NCBI GenBank assembly: GCA_020636325.1 | Contig: JACJYC010000005.1 | Coordinates: forward strand, 434,001 to 498,000 | Origin: Lewinellaceae bacterium | GTDB lineage: Bacteria > Bacteroidota > Bacteroidia > Chitinophagales > Saprospiraceae | Direction of reading: 5' to 3' | DNA: 64,000 nucleotides | In this document: positions 34,498-45,800 of the stretch, in pieces | How positions within the stretch are numbered: position 1 is the stretch's first letter | Layout of the letters: every line of letters starts with the position of its first letter | Notes under the pieces: generated by a model | Databases searched by the model: none | The model's input: only the letters and a program-made list of their open reading frames with translations | What the model was told of the DNA's origin: nothing | Translations under genes and position numbers: made by a program

Positions 34498-35766
34498 TCA
34501 GAATTGCATACCGAAGAAATCCTTGGTGCCGGCGCTCGTTTCGCTGTCATTTCCGCCGGTGAAATAGACGCGCGACCCCAGCACAAAATTGGACGTACTC
34601 CATTTGTGTCCGGTCCAGCCGACCGGAAAACAGCTGTTGCCGTTGAATACCGGGATAAAAGTCAGTTGGTGCGAGGCAGGATTCAGTTCATAATGCCCTT
34701 TCTCGGTTACGGCATAACCTTTACCGTTGACCGAGAAAGCTGTAACATAGTTTTCGGAGATCGGTACGCCTGAATAAAGGTTCATTTGTTTGACCACCGG
34801 ATTGTATTCGGCAAAATTCCCGTTCTTGAAAAAGAAATACATGCGGTTGTCGAGGGTAAACGAGGCCCTGCAATAATTGGAAGGATCGTCAAAAAAGGTC
34901 TTCTCGTAAGTCCACTGCCCGGTCCCGGGATTGTAGGACAGGATCTGGACGTTGCCGGAAAAGACCGGTCCCATATAAAGTTTGCCGTTGAACGGTATCA
35001 ACTGAACGCCCATTTCCCGATAATCCCCCAAACCGGCGTGCGGTGATTTGAAGGTCCTCACCCGGGTATTGGTCGGAATATGATAGGCTTCCAGCAATAA
35101 GCCATTGTCCGCGGTAAAATAAGCTGTATCGCCGAGTACAGCTGCCGCGGTGGCTGTTCTCAAGCCAGCGGCGGGCAGGTCCGTGAGGTTGTTGGCAGCG
35201 GGGTCGTAAATCCAGATCTGATCAGTACCGGCCGTGCTGCCGCGCAGTCCGCCGGCGATATAACCTTTGCCCTGGTAAATGAAATTGGCTGCGTAAACGA
35301 TGTTCTGCGGCAAGGATATTCTCGGCAGAAACGCATAAGGCGGGGTCTTGCGCACTTTAACATTGGCTTTCCCCCTGTTGCTTTCCCCACATTCATTGTA
35401 GCCAAAAACCTCAATCATTGCGGTCGCCGGCGCCTGAGCCGTAGGAAAAAGCGAGATGCTGGACCTGGTGAGCTCGGTCCATTTGCCGTCCCCGTCTACC
35501 GCAAATCCCGCAGGGAAATCGAACTGAAACTTCACATTCCCGCCGTCATCCCCCGTGATATACGGCCAGTCGAGAAACAACGGAAACCCCTCAGACACCT
35601 CCGGGCAGCTTTCATTGTTGCCCGGCATGTTGATAAAAACCGTTTCGTTGTTGTTCTGACTCGGCATACCGCAATCTTCCGGTATGATATTGCAGCTGCT
35701 TCCTGCCAGGATACAATAGAATGAACCGGCCAGGAATAACCCGGCCAAAGAGCGGAATGGATTCAT
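34498..35766 (-). CDS. Exported kelch-like beta-propeller, probable lipoprotein
   Basis: 422 residues from the ATG at 35766. The N-terminus is a hydrophobic signal ending LAGSSC, a weak lipobox. After an Ig-like region (about 35-145) come kelch-type blades: KGYIAGGLRGSTAGTDQIWI, YDPAANNLTDLPA, GKLYMGPVFSGNVQIL and VYFTGGND near the end. Kelch propellers bind proteins or carbohydrates. It is the first gene of a run leading to the PKD protein (71-bp gap) and the response regulator. It likely sits at the outer membrane. Confidence 0.8.
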   Translation of the reverse strand: MNPFRSLAGLFLAGSFYCILAGSSCNIIPEDCGMPSQNNNETVFINMPGNNESCPEVSEGFPLFLDWPYITGDDGGNVKFQFDFPAGFAVDGDGKWTELTRSSISLFPTAQAPATAMIEVFGYNECGESNRGKANVKVRKTPPYAFLPRISLPQNIVYAANFIYQGKGYIAGGLRGSTAGTDQIWIYDPAANNLTDLPAAGLRTATAAAVLGDTAYFTADNGLLLEAYHIPTNTRVRTFKSPHAGLGDYREMGVQLIPFNGKLYMGPVFSGNVQILSYNPGTGQWTYEKTFFDDPSNYCRASFTLDNRMYFFFKNGNFAEYNPVVKQMNLYSGVPISENYVTAFSVNGKGYAVTEKGHYELNPASHQLTFIPVFNGNSCFPVGWTGHKWSTSNFVLGSRVYFTGGNDSETSAGTKDFFGMQF

Positions 35767-35927
35767 AACCTTTGGATGATAAAACAGAATAAAACGACTG
35801 GGGGGGAGCCGTTTTCGGGTGCAAGTTAGATCGGGTTCCAATGACCTGCAATACGACGAATTGCGTATTTTCAGTACCCCGGTAGGTTTTCAGTGGGCAG
35901 GTTTTCAGTCGGCACTGGGCAGTCCTA

Positions 35928-36213
35928 GCATCCAGCCACCACCACGCCGGGGCGTGGCAGCACCAAGCATCAAGTATCCAGTATCCAGTATCCAGCATCA
36001 AGTATCCAGCCTCCACCACGCCTCAGCGAGACAGCATCCCCCGTCCGCCATAGCTCCCAAAGAGCGACGGCGGGCAGCATCCACCACGCTCAGCGTGGCA
36101 GTATCCCCCGTCCGCCATAGCCCCAAGGCGACGGCGGGCAGCCACCAGTATCCAACATCAAGTATCCAGCATCAAGTATCCAGCCTCCAGCATCAAGTAT
36201 CCAGTATCCAGCA
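35928..36213. repeat. Mosaic array of gcatcaagtatccag words with embedded hairpins
   Basis: Words of the type gtatccagcatcaa fill the spacer. Embedded in them are CCACGCC-gg-GGCGTGG (near 35942-35959), CCACGCT-c-AGCGTGG (near 36083-36099) and two copies of the CCGCC-ATAGC...-GACGGCGG hairpin (36045-36073 and 36112-36138). About 160 bp upstream of this array, toward 35767, nothing is recognised. No gene. Confidence 0.8.
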
Positions 36214-38022
36214 TCAAACCTCCAGTCGCAAAACCGACCCGCCCTCAAGGCGGTTTTCCAGGTGAATGCTGCCTTGCAATTCCGCGGCCCGCTCCTGCAT
36301 ATTGGCAAGGCCGTACCCTTGTCCGGCATGGTCGGCGGGGATGCCTGTTCCATTATCCCGGATCTCCATGCGAAGGCGGCCGGCGGATGTAATTTCCAAT
36401 AACAGATTAATGAAGGAGGCGTTGCCGTGTTTCAGCGCATTGGTGATTCCTTCCTGGGCGATCCGGTACACATTCAGGGTTTGCGCGGGGGTCAGCCTCC
36501 GGTCGGGGTCGCCGAGGAACTCGATCGCCACTTCCGGTCCCCCTTCATTCCGGTTCGCGAATTCGCGGATCTTGTCGACGAGGGACTCCGCGGAAAGTCC
36601 GTCGGAACGGATGGCCCAGATCGTTTCCCGGAGTTGCCCCATGGCCTGACGCGCATTGCCGGCGATCGAATCCAGTTCAGATTTCTCAACCGGGTCGCCG
36701 GATTGGAATGAACGCCGTGCCAGGGCGCTGCCGATGAGGGTGAGTTCAGCGCCGAGGTTATCATGGAGGTCGCGTGAGATGCGGAGGCGTTCATCCTGCA
36801 GCCGGTTGGCCAGTTCTTTGCCGGCAATCTCTTCCTTCAAGGCGCTTTCACGCAGGAGCTGAGCTTGTTTTTGGCGTTGTTGCTGGTAAATGAAAGTAAA
36901 TATAGCGGCCAGTAAGGCCATAGCGGCGCAAACCAGGTAAAGCCATGTATTTCGCCGCTGGAGTTCGAGTTTTTGGGCAACGAGCGCCTGTTCTTTTTTT
37001 GCCGTTTCAAAGCGGGTCGTCATTTCGACCAGTTGCCGGTTGCGCTCTTCATTGAACAAGCTGTCCTTGAGCGCGTAGCTGCGTTTGAGCCATTCCACCG
37101 CCTTATCATGCCGCTGAAGGCCGGTGTAAGCATCTGACAACATTTGCATGATATGGCGGCGAAGGTCCGTGAACCCTATGACTCCCGATTTTTCCAGGGC
37201 TGCTTCAAAATAGGGCAGCGCTTCATCGTACCGGCCGGCGCGCAGCATGACCTCCCCCATATTGTTGATGTTGATGGCTACCCCGTGTTCGTCGCCCAAC
37301 CGGTGCCGGATATCCCGCGATTGTCCGATGTACCCTACGGCCAGTTCGTATTGCCCGCGCTCGGTAGCTACGGCGCCCAGATTATCCAGGGCATAGCTCA
37401 GGTTGGTCTCATAGCCCGGCCTGGAGATCAGGGCGATTTCCCGTTTGAAAACGGCCTCCGCTTCTTCAAGGCGGTTCAGTTCCAGCAAAGTGACCCCGGT
37501 GATGTCCAACGCCTGGGAGAGGCAATCGGTATCGCGGGCCGCCTCGCATTTCCGGACGGCTTTCGCAAGCTCTTCCAAGGCCTTTTCATGCCTGCCGATC
37601 TTCTTGAAATAATTGCCCATTTCCTTGAGGGTGATCCCCTCCCCTGCCGGGTCGCCGACGTGTTCGTACCGGTCCAGCGCGTCATGGTAACAGGCCAATG
37701 CCTTTTCGTAATTTCCCCGCAGGTAGTGGGCAACCCCCAGGTTTTTCAAGGTCAGGGCCTCCAGATCCGGCCGGTCCAGTTTTCGGCTGATATCCAGTGC
37801 TTGTTCCCCGACCTCGACCGCGCGTTCAAAATCGCCGGACATGATGGTGTAAAAATGTTGGTTGATCAGAGCGACCTGCTCCAATTCATCCTTTTGAGGA
37901 AGAAGATTGAGGATGCTGTCCGCAAGCTGGGCCGCAGACCGGCAGGGGAAGAAGCCGGTCAGCAAAACGCCGTACCAGAGCAGGTGCAGCGGAATGTTGG
38001 TGTGTGTAGTTGATCTGTTCAT
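36214..38022 (-). CDS. TPR sensor histidine kinase (HisKA_3 type)
   Basis: 602 residues. Exported N-terminus: a signal-like helix at 12-31. About seven TPR repeats cover 50-330 in the periplasm. A transmembrane helix at 359-379 is followed by a coiled coil and the dimerisation box RISRDLHDNLGAEL with phospho-accepting H420. The ATPase domain carries E524/N528 (N box), DNGTG at 556-560 and GYGLANM near 569. This is the NarL-family kinase layout. Its likely partner is the response regulator at 32006, with two exported-protein genes between them. Confidence 0.93.
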   Translation of the reverse strand: MNRSTTHTNIPLHLLWYGVLLTGFFPCRSAAQLADSILNLLPQKDELEQVALINQHFYTIMSGDFERAVEVGEQALDISRKLDRPDLEALTLKNLGVAHYLRGNYEKALACYHDALDRYEHVGDPAGEGITLKEMGNYFKKIGRHEKALEELAKAVRKCEAARDTDCLSQALDITGVTLLELNRLEEAEAVFKREIALISRPGYETNLSYALDNLGAVATERGQYELAVGYIGQSRDIRHRLGDEHGVAININNMGEVMLRAGRYDEALPYFEAALEKSGVIGFTDLRRHIMQMLSDAYTGLQRHDKAVEWLKRSYALKDSLFNEERNRQLVEMTTRFETAKKEQALVAQKLELQRRNTWLYLVCAAMALLAAIFTFIYQQQRQKQAQLLRESALKEEIAGKELANRLQDERLRISRDLHDNLGAELTLIGSALARRSFQSGDPVEKSELDSIAGNARQAMGQLRETIWAIRSDGLSAESLVDKIREFANRNEGGPEVAIEFLGDPDRRLTPAQTLNVYRIAQEGITNALKHGNASFINLLLEITSAGRLRMEIRDNGTGIPADHAGQGYGLANMQERAAELQGSIHLENRLEGGSVLRLEV

Positions 38023-38118
38023 TTATGGGAAAATTCCTGGTCAAAATAGGTAAAAAATCGGATTGGGGGGCGGTCGACCGATTCAGGCATCATTAGCTCT
38101 TTTGATTTTGGCTTTCAT

Positions 38119-39702
38119 TCAGAATCGCAGGAGGTGAATTTGTTCCAATATCCATTTCCTGTGGGCCATTACCCGACCAAACTCTTCCTGTTTTTGCTTC
38201 AACAGATCGTCCAGACCGGGTTTACCCCGGAATGACGACCGATTATACTTCCATTTGGACATCAAATCCAGGGTTTCAAAAAATGAGCGATAAGCATGAA
38301 CTCTGGGGTTTGGAATTTTTTCATTTTCTGTGCTGTGCAGATCCCTTTGAATTTTTGCCCTGATGTTTTGGATTGCGATATCGAACAAATAGGTTTCACT
38401 TAACAAATAATAAGCCCGCAAAGCAAGTGCGTAAATTTCATAATACTCGAACCCGGTGATTCGGCTCGTTTTGCTTTTGCCTTTTGGTTGTTTTCTATTG
38501 CCAATCTCTTGATCTGCTTTTTCCTGATCCGTACCGAGTATTTCCAGGGTTTTTCTGTATCTCCCCTGGTAAAAACTCAATGCCGCATTCGCCAATTGTT
38601 CAGTCAGGCCGCGTTCTTTACCGATCACAAAGGGCAATCCTTCATTCAAGAATCTCTTTCCCCAATCGATGTTTCCGGTGTAAAAAGCTGCGGACAATAC
38701 ATTAAGGAAACGCCATTGCCCCATGTGCTCCCCGTCCCGGAGCAGGTGATAACTTGGCCCGTTCCTGTCTTCTGCCAGGTTTTTGAAGATTCTGAACATA
38801 TCAATATATGCGCCCTGCAGTTGCGGCAATTGGTTGATATACCCCTGATTGATCAATGAGTTGATATAATAGGCCATGGTCAGGTACACTTCTTTACGCT
38901 CTTCCACAGGCAACAAAGATTCGCAAGTGAGCATGAAATCCGTAAATTTTTCCAGCGGGGGGCGATCTTCGCTCAGCGCGATAAGCAGGAATAATTGGCT
39001 GTACAATTTTAATACAGGATGGTCTAATGCAGAGGCCGATGATTTTGCTATTTTCGTAAGTTCTTCAATTTCTTCAGCTTCAAGTTTTCGCCGCCCTTGA
39101 AGATTCTGATGAAGGGTTGCGAAACAGGCGTACTTGTATCGCTCAATTAAAGCGAAACGGTTGATGAAGTCGAGATATTCACCGGTATTGTCTTTCAGGA
39201 TCCTGTGAACGGAGTAATGCTTGCGCGTAAGATCTTCTTTGAGCGCTTTCAGCCGCCAGTATTCGCTGCTTCTGGACAGGTTATTTTCCAACGCGTCATC
39301 AAGATCCTTGGAAATGGTGGAAAAGGCCCTTTCGTGTCCCCTGATAATCGGCGCATCCAGCAAAACAGCAAATTCCACTGAGGGTTGGAACCGGATTTGT
39401 TTCAATGCAATAAATTCCTTCAACAGGACCGAAGTTTCATAAATGATCTGGTTCAGAAGAGGGGAGTTTTCATGAATCTCTTTCCCTGTTTTAAGTGACA
39501 GCTCACGATTAAATTTTGGCTTACCCCATTGGCTGGGGGCTGTACCTGCAAGAAGCCGTAAAAAATCAAGCCTCTTTCTGTTTTGTTTGATCCCAGGCAT
39601 TTGGGTATAATGGATAAAAGCCTTGAATTCCAGTTTTTCAAGCTGGCTAAGCAACTGGATGGAAATGCGCCCGGAAATTGAACCGGTAGAATCCTCTTTC
39701 AT
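38119..39702 (-). CDS. Large alpha-helical protein of unknown function
   Basis: 527 residues, no signal peptide and no membrane helix. The sequence is rich in amphipathic helices with many Leu, Lys and Glu (for example LSQLEKLEFKAF, FILLIALSEDRPPLEKFTDF-like stretches and ETYLFDIAIQNIRAKIQ), suggesting a TPR-like solenoid. No catalytic motif is seen. It is transcribed away from the M4 metallopeptidase gene, with 169 bp between starts, and 96 bp upstream of the TPR kinase. A cytoplasmic scaffold is possible but unproven. Confidence 0.7.
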   Translation of the reverse strand: MKEDSTGSISGRISIQLLSQLEKLEFKAFIHYTQMPGIKQNRKRLDFLRLLAGTAPSQWGKPKFNRELSLKTGKEIHENSPLLNQIIYETSVLLKEFIALKQIRFQPSVEFAVLLDAPIIRGHERAFSTISKDLDDALENNLSRSSEYWRLKALKEDLTRKHYSVHRILKDNTGEYLDFINRFALIERYKYACFATLHQNLQGRRKLEAEEIEELTKIAKSSASALDHPVLKLYSQLFLLIALSEDRPPLEKFTDFMLTCESLLPVEERKEVYLTMAYYINSLINQGYINQLPQLQGAYIDMFRIFKNLAEDRNGPSYHLLRDGEHMGQWRFLNVLSAAFYTGNIDWGKRFLNEGLPFVIGKERGLTEQLANAALSFYQGRYRKTLEILGTDQEKADQEIGNRKQPKGKSKTSRITGFEYYEIYALALRAYYLLSETYLFDIAIQNIRAKIQRDLHSTENEKIPNPRVHAYRSFFETLDLMSKWKYNRSSFRGKPGLDDLLKQKQEEFGRVMAHRKWILEQIHLLRF

Positions 39703-39871
39703 AAAAAAACGGAATTGATTAAAAATTCAAACAATTGAACTACAGATTTTTATAGAAAATTTTTATTCATTCCGGTGTATTTTGCACGACCTCTGAATCA
39801 GCGACAGGGGCATCACATCCTAATTTTGCCGGACCTCCTCTATGCAGGAATTTACGCTAAAACTTTTTGCC

Positions 39872-42800
39872 ATGAAAAAATCCGCTGTTCCGACAATCCT
39901 GTTCACTGCTTTGCTCCTCACACTTTCAGGAATGCAATCCTCCGGTCTAAGATTATTTAACTGGAAAGTTAAAGAAGAATCTTCACTTCCGGAAGTGAAC
40001 GCGAATGCTGTAGCCCGTCAGACAATGCTGGAAACGCTTGTGCAAAAGGGTAGTAGGTTAAACGCTCTCCGTTTCAGGTCTGATGCTCAAGTGAAGCTCG
40101 AGGATTTTCTTACCGGCGCCTTCGCCGCGGACTTTCGATTCTGCGACCGGGATCAATGGCGGCTGATCAATGCGCGACAAGACCAATGGGGTATCCGTCA
40201 CTACAAGCTGACCCAATTCCGCGAAGGCGTTAAAGTGTATGGAATGACGTACCTGCTCCACGAAAAAAACGGACGCATCATATCTGCCAACGGCAGTTTC
40301 CTGCCTTGCGCAGAGCTATCGGCAATACCGGTTGTTTCCCATGAAGAGGCCCGTTCAATTGCGGTTCATTCCGTCCCCGGTCGCCAATATGCCTGGGAAA
40401 AACCCGGGATGGACAGCTTGTTGCGCGCTGCAAATGATGACCCGGAAGCCAATTTTTATCCTGAGGGAGAGCTGGTCTGGCTCCCGGGCAGTCTGTTGAA
40501 CCCGACCCGGGGCAAAGAGACAAGCGAAAAACTAACATGGCATTTCAAGGTTTACACCCTGGCTCCATTTGAAGGTCATGAGGTCTTTGTGGATGCAGCA
40601 ACAGGTGTTGTTTTGGCCAGTTGGGCTTTAACGCCAAATTGCATACCTGCTCAGGGAACCGCTCTTTACCAATCCGGATCTGTAGACTTCTGTGTGAGTT
40701 CCGTTGTCGGACCGAACGGTGCAGGTTATCGGCTTTATGATACGGACCGCAACATCCGCACCCTGGACAACCTGGGCCTGGACCAAAGCATTGTGATCGC
40801 AGACTACTTTTATCCAACACTCTTATGGGCCCCAGCCCAACGCACAGCCGTAGCAGCTCACTGGGGAATGAAAGAGACGTACGATTATTTCCAGAGTTAT
40901 CAGAATTGGCTCCATTTTGACAATAAGCCCGGAAGTCCCACATGGATATGGACCAATTTCGGGGACGAATATTCCAACGCCAGGAAGACCCCGCTAGGAA
41001 TTGTAGCAGGGAACGGGGACGGGGTTCAATTTGGGCCTTTTGTTTCCCTGGACATCATTGCGCATGAATATACCCACGGTATCATCGAGCACACGTCCAA
41101 TCTCGGATTTTATAATGAATCCGGCGCGCTGAATGAAGGTTTGGCCGATATATTCGGGGTTGTTGTTGAAATGAGCACATTAGGCCCCAATTCCAACTAC
41201 TTGCTGGGAGAAAAAATCCACCTTGCAGATACACTGACCGGCATCAGGCGGATCGATTTTCCCAATCTGCAAAAGTTGCCCGACACCTATTACGGTTTGT
41301 ACTGGCAGGATTTCGGTAATTGCTCGACCGCCGACTGCTTTATTCACCACAACAGCACGGTTATCGGGCGATGGTTTTACCTCCTGGTAAACGGCGAAAC
41401 GGGCGTAAGCGAAAACAACGATTTTTATCAGATCAACGGTATCGGACTTAACGCAGCCGCCCGCCTGGTCTTTGAGGTCATGACCAACTACCTGCCGGAA
41501 AACGCCGATTTTGCCGATTTCAGGGAATACCTTCTTCTGGCAGCCGATAACCTGTCCGGTTATGACCTGAGCAACATCGCGCAGGCATTTTGCGCAGTCG
41601 GAATAGGCCCATGCGATCTGTCCGAACTGGAAGATGTCGATGTTACGGTTTCTGCTCCCGACGGAAATTTCTTTGAAGGGGATACCATTATGGTAGACTG
41701 GAGCGGCATTAGTCTCAATGAAAAGGTGGATATCCAGATATCGTTAGATAACGGTATCAATTACCAATTGGTGGTAGCGGGGTATCCGAATACGGAGCAC
41801 TATGAATGGATTGCTCCCGGCTTCAACAGCGATCTTTGCCGGATCAGAGTCCGGAAGGCGGACGACCCGTTGGTGTCCGGGGTGAGCAATATTTTTGCGA
41901 TCAAAGGGTGCAATCTCCTTGCGCATTTCACCCTGAATGACAATTCGCCCTGCTTCGGGCAAACGGTTATCGCCGCCAATTCCCAGGTCTTACCGGGGGT
42001 AAACTATGCCTGGGCGGTAGACGGATTGCCGGCTATAGCCTCTCCCGGATCTTTATCCATCAGCTTACTCTCGGGCGGCGGCGGACATATCATCTCCCTG
42101 ATCGCTGAACGGGGCGGGTGCAGGGATACTTTCGACCTGGAGCTTTTCGTAGAGCCTGAACCGACGGCCGAGTTCAGTTACACGGTTAACAATCAATTCA
42201 TTACCGTTCTGGCCCAAAATGAAAAGGCAAAAGCCGTCACCTTCACGCTGAACGGAGTCCCTTTGCAAAACCAGGGGGCTTCGGGGTTTTCCTTTCCTGT
42301 CGAAACACCGGGCAACTATACCATTTGCCTCTACGTCAATGATGAATGCAGCGCAGGCGCGCTTCCGCCCGTTTGCAAAGAAGTGGAAGTACCTGCCACC
42401 ATCATTTGCGATTCGGATGCGGAACAGGTCTCACAGTTCAACAATACCAGCCTCATTTCGGATGTTATCGATTACGGCGATTCCCTGATCCTTGCCACAA
42501 CAGGAGGGTTGGTGTTTTACAACAAGAACACCGAAGCTTTTTCAGTGGTCAACAATGCCAATTCCGCTTTGCCGGCAGATCACCTGGGCAGTGTAGCGGT
42601 CGACCGGGAAAATGAGGTCATTTACGCTACTGTAACAGGGTGTAAAGGGTTTGTAGAGTTAGTAAAACCTGATTTTCATCCTATATTCCACAGTGTTCTG
42701 GATCTGCAGGGATTGAATTCGAATGATATTGTCAAACTGAAAATGGGCCCTGACGGCAAACTGTATATCATTTCGGAAAGCAATGGCATACGGGTAGCCG

Positions 42801-45800
42801 AAAGAACCAACGGCTTACTGCATATTACCCATTCAATTACTTCGGCTCAAGGCTTACCGGAAGGATATAAAATATCAGATATAGAATTTTCCAGTGAAAA
42901 CCTGATGTGGATCGGCACAAGGGGTGGCGGCCTGGCAAAAGTGGTTAATGGGGCGGTGGAGGAAATTCTCGCTTTTGGCGGCAATATCCAGAACCGATAC
43001 ATTCAAACCATGTATGCAGACAGCTCGGGCGTCTGGTTCTCTACACTGGGCGGAGGCGATACGCTGCGTTTCTGGGGAAATGACTTACCGCTTGCCTTTG
43101 GTTATGGATTGTCGAACGCCCCTCCGGTGTCGATTGCAAAAGGGCTCAACGGCCACATTTATTTCGGGGTTACCTTAAACAACTATATCCTCGAATTTGA
43201 CGGATCAAATTTTTCGCTATTCGACGGCTTGGCGAGTTGCTGCTACAGCAAAGGGCCGGTTGTAAAACTCCTCAGTGACAAAACGACCGGCAATTTCTGG
43301 GTCGGTTTAAGGGAAAAACTGGTCGCTTGGGACGGAGTTGAAGACTGGACCTACAAGAATACTTCCATAACACCTTTTATTTCCAATAACATTCAATACA
43401 TTTTTGCAGACGATGAGGAAGTTATCGTGACAGCAAATGAAGGGGCGTACCTGTACAACGGGGTTTCCTTCGATTCTATCGAAATCGGAAGCTTCCTGCC
43501 TTACCAACCGAGTTCATCTTATTTGTGGGTCTTTGACTTTACCTCGGAAATGGTAAAGGATCACATTGGAAGGAAATGGGCAGCGGTGGGTTTCTATGAT
43601 ATGGCTTTGTGTTTTCTGGACCCGGATCCCCAATTCGGTTGGTCATTCATCAAAAAAGAAGATCTGCCTTTTCAAAGCCCTATCAAGCGTTTATTGTACC
43701 ACAATGAGAAATTGTATATAGCAACGTACCAGGAAGGCCTTTTCATTTTGGACCTCTCTAATTATTCATTTGAACATTTCTACCAGGCCAACAGCCCGAT
43801 TTGGCCGACCTGGGACGGCGAGATGGCATTCGATCCCCAATATCGGCTTTGGCTTTCTAATAAGGGGGTTTCGGGCAGCGGGCAGGATCTGCTGGTTTTT
43901 GACGGCGCCATTTGGACGACCCTGACCGTTCCGAATACTACCGGGGTACGCAATCTGGCATTTACGGGATCCGGGACATTATTTGTTTCAACCAGTGAAA
44001 ACAAAATCTTGCAATACGATGGCTCGGAATGGTTGGAAATTTCGGATTTAAACCTCGCGATCGCCGGTAATGCCGTACAGATCAATGATGTCCAGATCAG
44101 CAGGAACGGCGATTTGATGATCGGCACGACGGCTCCTAACCCGCTGCTTTTTAAAGATGGAACTTTCGGCCTTATCATAAGCGATACCACCGGTGCGATC
44201 AGAGAAGTATATAACGAGTTTAATTCCGGACTGCCGTCCAGCAACATCAAAACCATCAAACAAACTTCACAAGGCACTATCTGGGTAATAACCGATAATG
44301 GAACAGGGATGATCCAACCCTACATTGAAACCATTACACCGGATTTTGCCTTCGAAGGAACTTGCAGCGGTATCCCAATCCATTTCATCAACAAAACGGC
44401 AGGTGGTTCCGGTTTTAACTGGACCATCGCCGGCCAGTCGGTCGGGGTGGGAAAAAATCTGAATTATACCTTCCCGGCACCGGGAGAATACCCCGTAACG
44501 CTGGAAGCCATCACACCTGACGGGTGCACAGTTTCAACCACCCGGATCGTAAAGGTAAACCCCAGTGCCGCATCCTCCGCCAAAGACCAAGACTTGTCGT
44601 TGTGTGACAACAGCGCCACATTGACCGCTCCGGAGGGCATGGATCAATATACCTGGAAATTTGGTACACAGACCCTGGGCCATACCCAGACACAGGCCGT
44701 CACCCAATCAGGGGCTTACCTGCTGGAGATCACCGACCATTGCGGCAATATGGCCACCGCTACCTTCAATGTCCTGCTTACTACCGACTGTGTATGGCCC
44801 GGCGATGTGAACAAAGACAACATTGTAGATATCTACGATTGGGCGCTGATGGGCATCGCTTTCGGCGCGTTCGGCCCGTCGCGTACAGATATCACCACGG
44901 GTTGGCAGGGCTATCCGGCGCAGAACTGGTCCGGCCTGCTGTTTCAGAATATCAACCTGAAGCATTTTGATGCCAATGGCGACGGCCGGATCGACCTGGC
45001 CGATTTTGAGGCTATTCTGGTCAACTACGAACGGACCCACGGTAATTATCCGGGGGCCCCGATACAGGTAGAAAGTCCATACGCCTTTATCCCCCTCGTA
45101 GAGGTAGATACCGCGCTTACCCACGGAGATACGCTGGCCCTGCGGGTTGTCGTACTGGCCACCCATGAAAGCGGCCAGGAACTGCCCTTGTATGCCGCGG
45201 CAGGAAAACTGCACTGGGATCTGCAGGGTGTATCGCCCCAGGATATCCGGTTCTCCTTCGAGAATGCATCCTTTAGCGATAATCAACAAACCGTCATAAC
45301 CATGGCACGGGTATACCCCGAGCGAAACGAGATCCCGTTTGCATTCACCGGTCTGGATCACCAGAACTTTCCGGAGGTTTCCGTCATCGGGGAAGCCCAT
45401 TTTCTGGTGGTCGACGATGTCGTAGGCCTCGGCGACACCCTTGCCCTGAAGTTCAACATTGATGGCCCGCAGGGGTTGGTCAACACCGGTAATTTCATCC
45501 CGCTGGGGGGAGTTGACCGCAGCTACCGGTTTACCGCAGGCGAACTGACCAAATCAACGGATCCGCCTGGCCGCCCGATCGATGAGCCGCTTTTCACCGT
45601 ATTTCCGAACCCGGTTTCCGACCGGTTGAATATCATCTACGAATTGGACGCTGTCCGGGAGGTAACTTTCACTTTATTCACCGCTCAAGGAACAGAGGTG
45701 TGGAAGGAAACCGTTCGCACCGGACAGCATTTGCAAAAAAGTCTTCCGGTTTCCGGCCTGCCGCCGGGTTTATACCTGCTTTCAGCTGAAACAGCAATCG

